Shown: positions 28,456 to 39,300, counted from the stretch's first letter. The stretch: 64,000 nucleotides of DNA from Gammaproteobacteria bacterium (GCA_030147635.1 JASBUZ010000003.1:42753-106752), one strand, 5' to 3'. Numbers and translations: made by a program. The notes: generated by a model from the letters alone, not told the origin.

Positions 28456-29384
28456 GACGTTTTTTCTCCTATCCTAAGGACTGCACTTCGTGCGCGAATA
28501 TTCTCACTTTTTTCTTCATCACTTGGCCTAATTGCTTTCCCGACCCGTTTAAAATATGTCTTAGAGTACGAGTCCATCACTGGTAAATTACGTGGTAACT
28601 TAATCCCTTCTTCTTCAGCGCGCATAAATCGCTTCACAATTCTATCTTCGAGAGAGTGAAAGCTGATCACAGCCAAGCGTCCATTGGGCGCTAATACTTG
28701 AACGCACTGCTTGAGTCCTTCGGCTAAATCATCCAGTTCTTGATTTACATAAATTCGAATCGCTTGAAACACACGGGTTGCTGGGTGCTTGTGTTTTTCC
28801 CAGGCTGGATGTGCTTCTTTCACGATTTCGGCAAGCTCTGTCGTCGTGGTAATCGGCCCAAGTTCTGTGCGTTTTCGAATAATGGCCCGGGCAATTCGTC
28901 TGGCATACCGCTCTTCGCCATAGCTTTTAAAGACTTCGACCATTTGCTCTTCGCTTGCCTTGTTCACAAACTCTTCAGCGCTTAAAGCTTGATTTTTATT
29001 CATCCGCATATCCAGCGGACCGGTTTGCATAAAGCTAAATCCACGCCCGGCCTCATCAAGTTGCGGGGAAGAAACACCTAAATCCAGTAGAATGCCGGAG
29101 ACTTGTCCATAAACACCCTCATCTTTAGTAATAGATTCAAGGTTTGCAAACGAGTCTTGAACTGGAACGACTCGCTCGTCTTTAGCAAATATTTTTTGCG
29201 CATGGGCAATAGCTTCGGCATCTTTATCAAGCACAATCAGCCGACCTAAAGGCCCGAGCGCCTCAGCAATCACTCGTGAGTGGCCTCCTCGCCCAAATGT
29301 TCCGTCAATATAAATACCATTGGGTACGAGCTTCAGCGCTTCAATCGCTTCTTCGAGTAAAACGGGTTGATGTGTGCCTATCAT
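28452..29384 (-). CDS. rsmH: 16S rRNA (cytosine(1402)-N(4))-methyltransferase RsmH
   Basis: A 310-residue SAM-dependent methyltransferase starting [17 protein letters not shown], with [17 protein letters not shown] (SAM binding), [14 protein letters not shown] and [12 protein letters not shown] near residue 260. It modifies C1402 of 16S rRNA. It follows mraZ by 11 bases and overlaps ftsL by four, the usual dcw order. Confidence 0.96.
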   Translation of the reverse strand: MIGTHQPVLLEEAIEALKLVPNGIYIDGTFGRGGHSRVIAEALGPLGRLIVLDKDAEAIAHAQKIFAKDERVVPVQDSFANLESITKDEGVYGQVSGILLDLGVSSPQLDEAGRGFSFMQTGPLDMRMNKNQALSAEEFVNKASEEQMVEVFKSYGEERYARRIARAIIRKRTELGPITTTTELAEIVKEAHPAWEKHKHPATRVFQAIRIYVNQELDDLAEGLKQCVQVLAPNGRLAVISFHSLEDRIVKRFMRAEEEGIKLPRNLPVMDSYSKTYFKRVGKAIRPSDEEKSENIRARSAVLRIGEKTS

Positions 29385-29395
29385 AATGAAAACTC

Positions 29396-29839
29396 CTATA
29401 AGAAAAACGTTTTCATCTCATCAGGCAGGCCATCTCCTGATGATTCTGCTTCAAGCCACTTGGCACGTTTTTCTTGCCAAGCTCCCTCATCCCAAATCTC
29501 AAATTTATTGCCTTGACCGATTAAAACCATTCGTTTTTCGAGGTGTGCGTAATCTCTTAAAAGTGGTGGAAGTAGTACGCGACCATTACCATCCAAATTC
29601 ACATCTGTTGCGTGTCCAATGAGTAAACGTTGTATGCGGCGCGCCGCATCATTAAAACTTGGAAGACGTTGCAAACCGTCTTCAATGACTTGCCATGCTT
29701 TGACCGGATACAGCAATAAGCATGTTTCTTCAGTATCAATAGTGACAACGACCTCATCCCCTAGTCCTTCGCGGTATTTCGAAGGAATAGCGAATCGGCC
29801 CTTGCTGTCTAAATTGATAGCATTAATGCCTCGAAACAT
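29396..29839 (-). CDS. mraZ: Transcriptional regulator MraZ
   Basis: A 147-residue protein beginning [19 protein letters not shown], with two AbrB-like SpoVT halves (the second around [19 protein letters not shown]). MraZ represses its own operon by binding short repeated boxes upstream; two such boxes are present here. I choose the MFRG start because it matches the family. An in-frame ATG at 29869 lies inside the box region. Confidence 0.94.
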   Translation of the reverse strand: MFRGINAINLDSKGRFAIPSKYREGLGDEVVVTIDTEETCLLLYPVKAWQVIEDGLQRLPSFNDAARRIQRLLIGHATDVNLDGNGRVLLPPLLRDYAHLEKRMVLIGQGNKFEIWDEGAWQEKRAKWLEAESSGDGLPDEMKTFFL

Positions 29840-29860
29840 GGTTTGCCTTTTGCGGAATTT

Positions 29861-29878
29861 CTCCCACAATCCTCCACT
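29861..29878 (-). promoter_or_regulatory. MraZ operator boxes
   Basis: On the minus strand GTGGAG and GTGGGA occur 10 bases apart, matching the MraZ box pattern (TGGGN repeats at 10-base spacing), just upstream of the mraZ start. A third, degenerate copy may follow. Role from family knowledge. Confidence 0.65.
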
Positions 29879-29906
29879 TTTTTGTTAGTTTAAACCACTT
29901 TCTAAC

Positions 29907-29934
29907 ACTATAGAACAGATCAGTGATAATTCAA
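29907..29934 (-). promoter_or_regulatory. Sigma-70 promoter of the mraZ operon
   Basis: On the minus strand TTGAAT (29929-29934) and TATAGT (29907-29912) are spaced 16 bases apart. The MraZ boxes lie directly downstream, so MraZ binding would interfere with initiation. Confidence 0.6.
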
Positions 29935-30041
29935 GGCTAAAAGAGTCGGTTTAAGGCATTTTTCCTAAAAACGCGGCATTTTAAGCTAAAAACATGAACA
30001 CTTCCAACAAAAGCGGGTTTTAACCCTGAAAGCGTTTGATG

Positions 30042-30070
30042 TTGTTTTGTTTGCAACAATTTCCTACAAT
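30042..30070 (+). promoter_or_regulatory. Sigma-70 promoter of the MscS gene
   Basis: TTGTTT (30042-30047) and TACAAT (30065-30070) with a 17-base spacer, 35 bases upstream of the start codon at 30105. Confidence 0.5.
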
Positions 30071-30104
30071 ACACGTTGTATCAGAATCAACCTAAAAGGC
30101 CATT

Positions 30105-31184
30105 ATGAATTATTTAGAAACCTTTTTTGGCGCACACTTGTGGGTGTTACATGTTGCCATGGTGCTTGTGTTTACTCTAATCGCGCACTTTGCCTCTTCA
30201 CGCATCACTAAAAAGCTAGTTGACAAAGCCAAACAGAAAAAAATTCTTCATGCTGAGGCCTTTTTACGCGCCATCCATAAGCCACTCGCCTTCACCATCT
30301 GGCTCGTTGGCTTGTCTGTAGCCGGCATGCTTAGCTTTCCAGAAAAACAAGATGCTTGGCTCTTTGCATACCTTATGCCAGTAAAAAAAGCAGGTATTAT
30401 TTTTGCGCTGACTTGGGCTGCTGTGCGTTTTATAAAAAAAGTAGAAACACTCACAATTCAAAACAAAAATAAGCGTAGCAAAAAAGGCAAAGAGCTAGAT
30501 GAAACGATGGTGCATGCACTTGCCTTGTTGCTGACCATTACTGTCATCGTCGTTGGTGGTATGAGCATCATGCAGTTATTTGGTTTGCCTATTTCAGGTT
30601 TACTTGCTTTTGGTGGGATTGGTGGTGCCGGGATTGCTTTTGCCTCTAAAGATTTATTGGCTAATTTCTTCGGTGGTCTTGTAGTGTATATGGATAAACC
30701 ATTCAAGGTTGGAGATTTTATTCGCTCTCCCGATAAAAATATAGAAGGTGGTGTAGAACATATTGGATGGCGCGTTACACGCCTTCGGACTTTTGAAAAG
30801 CGCGCTTTGTATGTACCGAATAGTTTTTTCTTAAACATTAGCGTTGAAAATATATCTCGAATGATAAACCGACGTATAAAAACAACTATCGGTGTGCGTT
30901 ACGAAGATGCTTCAAAAGTAGATGCTATAGCACGTGATATTAAAGAGATGCTTACGAGTCACCCCGAAATAGATACCAGACAAAACATCTTATCCAACCT
31001 CACCAACTTTGGTGATTCTTCGTTAGATATTTTAGTCGATGCTTTCACCAAAACCATCAAACGTACGGAGTACGAAGCAGTCCGCCATGATGTCTTTATG
31101 AAAATACTTGATATCATTGCATCACATGGTGCAGAATGCGCCTTCCCAACGCAAACGCTTTTTATCAACTCAGAAAGCTCTTGA
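30105..31184 (+). CDS. MscS-family mechanosensitive channel
   Basis: A 359-residue membrane protein. Several N-terminal membrane helices are followed by the pore-lining TM3 pattern FGGIGGAGIAFASKDLLANFFGG (about 168-190 in two parts) and a cytoplasmic beta domain (FKVGDFIRSPD, RALYVPNSFFL). Such channels open under membrane tension to release solutes in osmotic downshift. Longer N-terminal region than the 286-residue E. coli MscS, so it is a YnaI/MscM-like relative. An AAAAGG lies five bases before the ATG. Confidence 0.9.
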   Translation: MNYLETFFGAHLWVLHVAMVLVFTLIAHFASSRITKKLVDKAKQKKILHAEAFLRAIHKPLAFTIWLVGLSVAGMLSFPEKQDAWLFAYLMPVKKAGIIFALTWAAVRFIKKVETLTIQNKNKRSKKGKELDETMVHALALLLTITVIVVGGMSIMQLFGLPISGLLAFGGIGGAGIAFASKDLLANFFGGLVVYMDKPFKVGDFIRSPDKNIEGGVEHIGWRVTRLRTFEKRALYVPNSFFLNISVENISRMINRRIKTTIGVRYEDASKVDAIARDIKEMLTSHPEIDTRQNILSNLTNFGDSSLDILVDAFTKTIKRTEYEAVRHDVFMKILDIIASHGAECAFPTQTLFINSESS

Positions 31185-31196
31185 GTATATCTCTAT

Positions 31197-32123
31197 ATGT
31201 CAACCGAACTTGCAGCACCACCCAGACGAACTGGCTCTGAAACCAAAAAAGGAATTAGTTTTTTAATCCTCGCTCAGGTAGTTGCAGCCATTAATATTGT
31301 GCTTGCTAAATTTTTGCTGATATCAGTTCCGGTTATCTTTATGCTCACCACTCGGTTCGTGCTTGCAAGCATTATATTATTTCCCATGCACTACCTGGCT
31401 AAAAACAGAAAAAAAACAGTCAGAGAACACCTTCGCTCATTAAACCGAAAAGACTGGATTTTTATTATTCTGCAAGCCTTATGCGGTGGCGCCTTATTCA
31501 ACTTTTTCATGTTCTTAGGTTTGAAATACACGGATGCTAACCTGGCCGGCATCATCACCAGTGCACTTCCGGCTATCATCGCGATTATGGCTTGGTTTAT
31601 TCTTGGCGTAAAACTCACTCGAAAAAAACTCCTGTGTGTTGCCTCTGCCTGTGCTGGCCTTGCTGTGATTGCTTTGGGAAAGACAAAAGTGCCCGGTATG
31701 CCTCACTCATTTTTAGGGGACTTCTTAGTCTTTTTCGCGCTCATCCCAGAAGCGCTTTATTATGTGCTCTGTAAGATTCACCCCAATAAACTCCCTGTTT
31801 TTCTAGTTTCAGCACTTATCAATGCGATTAATGGCATTATTATTTTAGCCGTCTTTGCTTTTATGCCATTTAACCCAGCGAACATTTCGCTTTTTGCTTG
31901 GGTGATTCTTACTATCAGCGCCTTAAGCTCAGGGCTCTTTTATGCCTTCTTCTTTTTGGGGAGTCAGCGCGTCGACAGCATCATGGCATCCATCATCACC
32001 GCAGTTCTGCCCATCACAACCGTGATTACTGCATGGCTCTTGCTCGGAGAAGAGTTAACTTTACTAGAGTGTGCCGGCATGGGGCTTGTCATTTTCTCAA
32101 TCATCGTTTACGCCAAAGCCTAA
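31197..32123 (+). CDS. EamA/DMT-superfamily transporter
   Basis: A 308-residue integral membrane protein with about ten predicted membrane helices and two EamA repeats (the first around MLTTRFVLASIILFPMHYLA, the second around SGLFYAFFFLGSQRVDSIMA), ending in ITAWLLLGEELTLLECAGMGL, a common EamA signature. Members export amino acids, metabolites or drugs; the substrate is not readable here. It starts 12 bases after the MscS gene and converges with the decarboxylase gene (four-base overlap). Confidence 0.85.
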   Translation: MSTELAAPPRRTGSETKKGISFLILAQVVAAINIVLAKFLLISVPVIFMLTTRFVLASIILFPMHYLAKNRKKTVREHLRSLNRKDWIFIILQALCGGALFNFFMFLGLKYTDANLAGIITSALPAIIAIMAWFILGVKLTRKKLLCVASACAGLAVIALGKTKVPGMPHSFLGDFLVFFALIPEALYYVLCKIHPNKLPVFLVSALINAINGIIILAVFAFMPFNPANISLFAWVILTISALSSGLFYAFFFLGSQRVDSIMASIITAVLPITTVITAWLLLGEELTLLECAGMGLVIFSIIVYAKA

Positions 32124-33778
32124 CCCTTATTTTTCTTGTCACAGGCCTCACCCAGTTTCCGTAAGGTCTCCGGGCAGTCTTCGCGTATCATTTTTAATTC
32201 AATAAAACACAATTTATCTCGGTTTTTCTTACAATCCGCCAAGGCTTCTTCAAGTTCAAGCTCTGTTTCTACAACCATGGAAACCACGTTGTCACCAAAT
32301 ACTTTAGGCAGTGCTGCATAATCCCAAGGCTGCACATCGTTGTAAGGCATTTTCATACCATGAATCACACGCTCAATGGTATAACCGTCGTTATTCAATA
32401 AGAAAATGATTGGGGTAAGTTTGTGTCGTAATATGGTTGAGACTTCTTGTGCGGTCAATTGGAATGACCCATCCCCCACAAATAAAATAGAACGGCGCTT
32501 TCTATCAGCGAGAGTTGCTCCCAACAATGCACCGACGGTATAACCAATCGATGCCCAAAGTGGCTGAGTAATTACAGTCACAGGATGTAAAATAGGCGCT
32601 TCAAGCACACCAAACATACTGGTTCCGGTTTCCGCCAAAATAATATCTTGTGGCTCAAAATAGTTTGCCATTCTGTGCCAAAACCTTTTTTGTGTAATAG
32701 CTTTGGAGGAAGCCTTATAATCTGGTAACGCTAAAGGCATTATTGTTTCTTTGTGTGTATATCCCTTAAGTGCTTGAATAAGGGCTGGAATCACCGCATC
32801 AAAATAGACATCGGGATACAGGGCGTGCTTAATTTTGACGTGATTACTATGAATCTCAATGGTTGCGCTTGCATCTAAGTTGCAAGTAAACCCGCCGGTG
32901 TTAAAATCTGAAAGCATCGCGCCAAATGATAAAATACAATCTGACTGCTCTACTCGCTCTTGCACATGCGGAGTACTGTAGTCCCCATTATATCCCCCCA
33001 AGAAATTCGGATGAGATTCATCAAAAATCCCTTTCGCCATATTCATGGTGGCAAGTGGTAAACCAGTTTCATCGAGTAACTTTTGAATCATAGGCTTCAT
33101 TGGGTGCCTAACCGCACACAAGTCAGCAAGCACAATCGGCGACTTAGCGGCTTGAATTAAACCTGTAGTCCGAGCGACTAACTCATCCACCACGCTTTGG
33201 TTAGATTTTGGATACGCCAAACGCAGCTTTCTCTCTGGTGGGTCAATTAAGACATCAACATGGTTACTCGGCACCCCAATATAAACTGGCTGCTTTTTCA
33301 CCCAGCCAATTTCAAGTGCTCTATCTAACTCTCGTGCTGTATGTTCTGGTGTATCTAAAATCGCAACAGCTGCAGATACTTTCTTAAACATCTCCAAGAA
33401 AACACCAAAGTCTCCAGTGCCTAGTGTGTGGTGCATCAGCATTCCCGCCTTCTCAACGGTCGTTGCCGGCCAACCCACAATATTAATCACAGGTAAGTAT
33501 TCCGCAAAGCTCCCTGCAACTCCATTCACGGCACTCAGCTCTCCTACCCCAAAGGTAGTAATCATTGCAGCCACGCCTTGCACCCGCGCATAACCATCTG
33601 CTGCATATGAAGCATTTAACTCATTACAGTTTCCAACCCAATGAAGCCCTTCATAAGCAACTACTTTATCCAGCAAAGCCAGATTGTAATCGCCAGGCAC
33701 CCCGAAAATTTCATCAATGCCAAGCTCTTTTAAGCGCCGTAATAGATAATCTGCAATTGTTATTTTTTGGGTAGTCAC
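32120..33778 (-). CDS. Thiamine-diphosphate 2-keto acid decarboxylase (pyruvate/indolepyruvate decarboxylase family)
   Basis: A 552-residue ThDP enzyme. The N-terminal half shows IFGVPGDYNLALLD and NELNASYAADGYAR (catalytic Glu), and the paired histidines MLMHHTLG typical of decarboxylating members. The C-terminal half has the cofactor motif VGDGSFQLTAQEVS with NNDGYTIE. It produces an aldehyde and CO2 from a 2-keto acid; pyruvate, branched-chain and indolepyruvate substrates are all possible. The start is GTG at 33778 with AAGGGG six bases upstream. No alcohol dehydrogenase gene is adjacent. Confidence 0.88.
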   Translation of the reverse strand: MTTQKITIADYLLRRLKELGIDEIFGVPGDYNLALLDKVVAYEGLHWVGNCNELNASYAADGYARVQGVAAMITTFGVGELSAVNGVAGSFAEYLPVINIVGWPATTVEKAGMLMHHTLGTGDFGVFLEMFKKVSAAVAILDTPEHTARELDRALEIGWVKKQPVYIGVPSNHVDVLIDPPERKLRLAYPKSNQSVVDELVARTTGLIQAAKSPIVLADLCAVRHPMKPMIQKLLDETGLPLATMNMAKGIFDESHPNFLGGYNGDYSTPHVQERVEQSDCILSFGAMLSDFNTGGFTCNLDASATIEIHSNHVKIKHALYPDVYFDAVIPALIQALKGYTHKETIMPLALPDYKASSKAITQKRFWHRMANYFEPQDIILAETGTSMFGVLEAPILHPVTVITQPLWASIGYTVGALLGATLADRKRRSILFVGDGSFQLTAQEVSTILRHKLTPIIFLLNNDGYTIERVIHGMKMPYNDVQPWDYAALPKVFGDNVVSMVVETELELEEALADCKKNRDKLCFIELKMIREDCPETLRKLGEACDKKNKG

Positions 33779-33867
33779 TGATGTCCCCTTAGTGGTTAAG
33801 CTAGATTACCTATAAGCTTAGCAGGGAAAAATAAGATCATGGTATGGGTTTAAATATATCATTTTGT

Positions 33868-33873
33868 TATAAT
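33868..33873 (+). promoter_or_regulatory. Consensus -10 box for the small 33903 gene
   Basis: A perfect TATAAT in an AT-rich stretch 30 bases before the ATG at 33903. The -35 region at normal spacing (TGGGTT, 33845-33850) is weak. Confidence 0.45.
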
Positions 33874-33902
33874 ATATAACTATTAAAATGCAAGGAAAAA
33901 GA

Positions 33903-34139
33903 ATGAAATTCTTTGATTATATAAAAAATGCTGGACTTACCCTAGCAGCCAGCGCTTCTAATGTTGTAACGGTAGCAGGATATGCTTCTTTTCTGGAAGC
34001 ACTCATCTCAGCCGGATACGGCTACGAAGAAACGCATGGTGAAGCATTAATTGATACCTACATTATAGGGAACACCGTTTGGGGAATGCTAGATGAGAAC
34101 TGTGTCGACGAAAAAATTCTTCCAAGCCTTGGGTTGTAA
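33903..34139 (+). CDS. Small protein of unknown function
   Basis: A 78-residue protein starting MKFFDYIKNAGLTLAAS, with AAGGA six bases before the ATG and a TATAAT -10 box upstream, so it is likely expressed. The first 40 residues are amphipathic to hydrophobic, without a clear signal peptide cleavage site; the rest is acidic (ETHGEALIDTYI, LDENCVDEK) with one Cys. I do not recognise a family. It stands between the divergently placed decarboxylase gene and the ABC-F gene. Confidence 0.6.
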   Translation: MKFFDYIKNAGLTLAASASNVVTVAGYASFLEALISAGYGYEETHGEALIDTYIIGNTVWGMLDENCVDEKILPSLGL

Positions 34140-34144
34140 ATCAT

Positions 34145-34170
34145 CCAATGGAAGAAATCCTATTGGTTTT
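34145..34170 (+). terminator. Possible terminator of the small 33903 gene
   Basis: CCAATGG (34145-34151) can pair with CCTATTGG (34159-34166, one bulged T), followed by TTTT. It sits six bases after the stop codon and ends at the 3' end of the convergent ABC-F gene. Confidence 0.4.
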
Positions 34171-35777
34171 CACTCAAGTTTTTTCTCAAACGTTTCATAT
34201 GAGCCCTGGTGGTCGAGTATCACCCCACCAGGCTTAAAGTATAAGATACGCTTCGCCATTTTATCGATAAAGTGACGGTTATGACTCACTGCAATCAGAG
34301 TCCCCTTGTACTCCGATAAAGCTTCACCCAAGGCTTCGATGCTTTCTAAGTCCATATGGTTAGTAGGCTCATCGAGTAAAATCACATTAGGGGCTTCAAG
34401 CATCACTTTGGCAAGTAGCAAACGTGCTGCCTCACCACCACTCAAGGTTAAAATATCTTTATCGACGTCATCCTGCACAAACAACATTCGACCAAGCATT
34501 TTTCGAATTTGTTGGTCGTTCGCGCCTCTGGTTTCATCGGTTAGCCACTGCAATACACTTACATGACGATTTAAAAGCTCATGATGGTCTTGTGAAAAAT
34601 AACTGATACGTGCTTCATGTCCCCAAGTGACTTCTCCTGTATCAGGTTCAAGATGCCCGGCCAGCAACTTCATGAGTGTGGATTTACCAATCCCATTCAC
34701 TCCCATGATGGCAACTTTTTCTCCTCGAGAAACTTGAAAGCGTATTTTTTCAAACAAAGTTTTTTCTTTAAAACTTTTCGCTAAGTTCTTCACTTGCAAA
34801 ATATGCTTACCCGATGGGCGTGACTCGGTAAATTGAAACTGGGGTGCAACACGAGAAGAGTGTTTAATATCTGGTATCTCTATCTTCTCTATCATCTTCA
34901 TGCGTGAACGTGCTTGAGCAGCTTTAGATGCCTTAGCACCAAATCTATCGACAAAACGCTGCATCTCTGCAATTTTATTTTCAGCTGATTTTTTCTCGAC
35001 CGCTTTTTGCTCTTCAACCAGTTTTTTTGCTTCTAAGAATTTGGCATAACTGCCTTTGTAAGAGCGTACTTCCCCATAATCAATATCCAAAATATGATTG
35101 GAGACATGGTCGATAAAATCAACATCATGAGAAATAAACACAAGTAAACCTTGAAATTCAGTTTTCAGAAACTTCTCAAGCCAGCGAATCGATAAAATAT
35201 CCAAGTGGTTGGTAGGCTCGTCCAAGAGCAAAATAGATGGCTTTTGAAACAGAGTTTGAGCCAGTAATACACGAAGCTTGTAACCACCGGATAGTGCCTT
35301 AAGTGGTTTCTCAAAATACTGAGGTAAAATACCAAGCCCTTCTAAAATACTTTCGGCTTCTGCTTCCGCCGTATAACCATCGTAATGTGCAATAATTTCC
35401 TCAAGCTCAGCGAGCTTAAACCCTTTCTCGTCTGTCCACTCATCATCTAAAAACAGCGCATCTCGCGCTTGAAAGGCATCCCAAAGCGCTTTTTTGCCTT
35501 GTAGTACCACATCGCAGATTGGTGTATTTTCATAGCGAAACTGATCTTGCTTGAGCCAGCCAACACTGGCACTCTTTGGAATCATAATATCGCCAGAAGT
35601 CAGCTCTTCCTCACCGGTAAGCAATCTAAAAAAAGTAGATTTTCCAGCGCCATTGGCACCCACCAGCGCATATGCATTTCCTGAATTCAGATGCAGGTTA
35701 ACATCTAAAAATAATAATTTTCTACCATAGGCCATGCCCACTTGTTTGAGCGCAATCGTACAGGGGTCGTTCATCAA
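34170..35777 (-). CDS. ybiT: ABC-F family ATPase, YbiT-type
   Basis: A 535-residue soluble protein with two ABC ATPase domains and no membrane region. Walker A motifs are GANGAGKST and GVNGIGKST; signature motifs are ALSGGYKLRVLLAQ and TLSGGEAARLLLAK; Walker B LLLDEPTNHLD and ILLDEPTNHMD. A charged linker lies between the domains (about 240-300). ABC-F proteins act on translating ribosomes. Its length and pattern match YbiT better than EttA or Uup. It follows the cytochrome b561 gene by 12 bases. Confidence 0.88.
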   Translation of the reverse strand: MMNDPCTIALKQVGMAYGRKLLFLDVNLHLNSGNAYALVGANGAGKSTFFRLLTGEEELTSGDIMIPKSASVGWLKQDQFRYENTPICDVVLQGKKALWDAFQARDALFLDDEWTDEKGFKLAELEEIIAHYDGYTAEAEAESILEGLGILPQYFEKPLKALSGGYKLRVLLAQTLFQKPSILLLDEPTNHLDILSIRWLEKFLKTEFQGLLVFISHDVDFIDHVSNHILDIDYGEVRSYKGSYAKFLEAKKLVEEQKAVEKKSAENKIAEMQRFVDRFGAKASKAAQARSRMKMIEKIEIPDIKHSSRVAPQFQFTESRPSGKHILQVKNLAKSFKEKTLFEKIRFQVSRGEKVAIMGVNGIGKSTLMKLLAGHLEPDTGEVTWGHEARISYFSQDHHELLNRHVSVLQWLTDETRGANDQQIRKMLGRMLFVQDDVDKDILTLSGGEAARLLLAKVMLEAPNVILLDEPTNHMDLESIEALGEALSEYKGTLIAVSHNRHFIDKMAKRILYFKPGGVILDHQGSYETFEKKLE

Positions 35778-35789
35778 AAATCTCTATCA

Positions 35790-36323
35790 TCATGGCAGCA
35801 TGCGGTCTAATACATCATCTTTTTGAATGAGCCAGTGCTTTAATGCACCTGCAATATGTAAGCCGACGAGGCCGAGTAAAATCCAAGCAATCACTCCATG
35901 TGTGTCATACATCCACTCTGCGAGTGTTTCATTTGGAGTAACACCTGGGAATGGTACACGGAACCAACCAAAATAAACAGGGATTTTATTCGAGGCGGTT
36001 GCCATCAACCAACCAGATAATGCCATCGCCACCAAAAAAAGATACAAAGCATGCTGTACACTACTTGCCAAAAAGCACTCCCACTTGGGAGTGCTCTCAG
36101 GAAGCTTGGGCTTGCCAGAGCTGCTAATCCATACCAAACGTATTAGCATCAAAGCTAAAATAGTAAGCCCAGTTGATTTATGCAGCATATAGGCTGTCCC
36201 TTTAAACTCACTCGGCACATCACTCAAGAAAAAACCAACCCCGAGCATCCCAAACACCAACAGTGCAGCCAGCCAGTGTAGCCATTTAAATCCTGTTGGG
36301 TAGCTTATGACATCCTTTGTCAT
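35790..36323 (-). CDS. Cytochrome b561 family protein
   Basis: A 177-residue protein with four predicted membrane helices and conserved histidines for two b-type hemes: FKWLHWLAALLVFG near residue 13, MLHKSTGLTILAL near 48, YDTHGVIAWILLGLVGLHIAGALKH (about 138-162 in two parts). CybB-type proteins move electrons between the quinone pool and acceptors such as superoxide. It follows the glutamate dehydrogenase gene by 11 bases. Confidence 0.88.
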   Translation of the reverse strand: MTKDVISYPTGFKWLHWLAALLVFGMLGVGFFLSDVPSEFKGTAYMLHKSTGLTILALMLIRLVWISSSGKPKLPESTPKWECFLASSVQHALYLFLVAMALSGWLMATASNKIPVYFGWFRVPFPGVTPNETLAEWMYDTHGVIAWILLGLVGLHIAGALKHWLIQKDDVLDRMLP

Positions 36324-36334
36324 GTAACTTCTCC

Positions 36335-39300
36335 TTATGCGGTATCTTGCAGTGTTGTCTCTGTTAAGTCTAGTAACTCACGAATGGCCACAAAAAACAT
36401 CGTGTAGTTCAAAACATTACTGGAGCGAAGCTCTGCCACCACTTGATGCCAACGAGCAATCAGAGCCTTGTGCGTTTCAGCCCAAATCTCCAAACCACCA
36501 CTTTTCTGCTCCGCCTTATTCTCGAGCTGTAAAATAGCGGCTGTCAATTTACGCTGCTGCCAGTCTAAATCATCGCGAAGCGCTTCACGAGTTAAAGCCT
36601 CCCAATGCGTCTCCGTTGGATGCTCAACCACATGCCCTCTAATCCAGGTTAAATCTAAGAATTCACCCAAATCAAAATACAACTGTCCAACTCGTGTGAC
36701 TGGCACTTTATGCGCTTCTGCAATCTCGACCATATCCATAGCAAAAAAAAGTGTTCGGTTAGCTGTCAGCTCACATGCCATTGCATCCGGCAGACCAAGT
36801 GCTCGGTAGTGTGCTGCCTGTGATAAATACACTTTTTGTTGTGCTTCACTCAACAGACCTGGTAGAGCTTTCTTTAACGCAGCAATCCCTTTTGAATAAC
36901 GATGAATGGTATCCGCCATATCCAGATGGGTACGCTTGCAACGTAAAAACCAACGCGACGTACGCCTTAACAAACGCACACAACTCACCATAATCTCGGT
37001 TTGATAGGCTGCCCTCATCGAAGTATCAAGCGTTTCCAGTTTTTGCCAAATTGCCCCCATGTTAAAGACTGCCCGAGTTATCATATAGGCACGAGCAATA
37101 GCAGTCACTGGCGCACCCGTTTCCTCTTCTAGGCGGTAAATGAAATTAAAGCCCATTTCATTCACTATCATATTGCTAAGCTTGGTTGCGATAATTTCGC
37201 GCTTCAAAGGATGCTTGGTAATACCCTCTTGAAACTTGCCACGCAAAGGCTTCGGTACCGCATTCATAAGATTAGGAAGTAAATAGTCATCTTCAGGAAT
37301 ATTTGAGTCTAAAATTGCTGCCTTCAAATGAATTTTACTGTAACAAAGCAGTGTACTAATCTCAGGGCTAACCAACCCCTTGCCAAGTAGCTTACGCTCA
37401 TTTAATACTTTCTCGGTGGGCAAAAATTCAAGCGCTCTATCAAGCTTGCCTTCTTGACTCAGCATATTGAGGTAACGACTGTTCAAATCAATCGTGCGTC
37501 CTGCTTGTGCTGCAAGTAAACTAATGGCCCGCGTTTGCAAAATATTATCGCGCAGAACCAACTGTGCAACCTCATCTGTCATTGAGCTAAGCAAAGCATT
37601 CCGTTTTTTAGCGGTGAGATGCCCTGCTTTTACTTCTCGGTTCAACAGAATTTTGATGTTTACTTCTGTGTCAGAGCAATCTACCCCGGCTGAATTATCA
37701 ATAAAGTCGGTATAGACACGACCTCCTTTCAGTGCATACTCAATTCGTGCTAATTGCGTAAGGCCTAAATTTCCTCCCTCACCAACCACACGGCAGCGCA
37801 GCATATCTGCATTCACACGAATCAAATCGTTGGTACGATCGCCGACCTCAAAGTGATTTTCAGAGGTTGCTTTCACAAAAGTACCAACACCACCACTCCA
37901 AAGTAAGTCAACGTCTGCCTTTAATATGGCTTGAATCAACTCGTTTGGCTCAATCACTTTTTGCTCAAGCCCAAACAAAGCTCGCATTTCTTTACTGACA
38001 GGAATCGACTTAGCAGTTCGCGAGAACACACCACCACCTTTTGATATCAGCTTGCTATCATAGTCACTCCAGCTTGAACGCGGCATATGAAATAAACGCT
38101 CACGTTCTTTGAAGCTCTTTGCAGCATTTGGCGTTGGGTCGATAAAAATATGCATGTGGTTAAAGGCTGCAACCAAACGAATGTGTTTGGATAACAGCAT
38201 ACCATTTCCAAACACGTCACCTGCCATATCGCCAATCCCAATCACCGTAAAATCGGTGGTCATAATATCGGTGCCCATTTCATAGAAGTGACGTTTTACA
38301 GACTCCCAGGCACCACGCGCGGTAATCCCCATTTTTTTGTGGTCATACCCAATAGACCCCCCTGAGGCAAAGGCATCCCCAAGCCAAAAGTCGTATTCCT
38401 TGGAAATCTCATTGGCAATATCTGAAAAAGTTGCCGTCCCTTTATCTGCGGCAACCACCAGATAAGGATCGTCTCCATCGTAGCAAACCACCGACTTTGG
38501 CTTCACCAATTCATCATCGCAATAGTTATCTGTAATATCCAAGAGTGCTCGAATAAATTGCTGATAACATGCAATACCCTCAGCTAAAATTTCTTCTCGC
38601 GTGCTACTAGAAGGTAAGCGCTTAGCAACAAAACCACCTTTGGCACCACTCGGCACAATCACTGCATTTTTAACTTGCTGTGCTTTCATGAGGCCCAGAA
38701 CTTCCGTACGAAAATCCTCTTTTCTATCAGACCAGCGCAATCCGCCTCGTGCGACCTTATCGCATCGTAGGTGAATTCCTTCTACAGTAGGTGAATAAAC
38801 AAATACCTCAAACATGGGATATGGGCGTGGCATCCCTGAAATTTCTTTGCTATCTAACTTAATGGCTATATAGTTTTTAAAGCCCCCACCCACCTTTTCT
38901 TGATAGTAGTTGGTGCGTAACGTTTTTGTGATGGCCTGCACGAACTGTCGAATAATTTTATCTTCATCTAAGTTTTTGACGTGATCGAGCTCTGACAAAA
39001 TTGCTTTTTTAAGTGATTTCACTTTTCTATCGCGCTGCGCAACACTGCCTGGACGAAAACGTGTCTCAAAAAGCTGTACAATTTTTTTAGTAATCTCATT
39101 GTGCTTAACTAAAGCTGTTTCCATGTAGTCTTGACTAAAGGCAGAACCAATTTGCTTAAAGTACTTCGCATAAGTTCTTATCATGGCAACCTGTCGCCAA
39201 CTCAGTCCCGCTGCAAGAACTAGGCGATTAAAGCCATCATTCTCTGCATCTTCAAACCAAACACGTTGAAACGTTTCTTGAAAGTGCAGCTTCAAATCTG

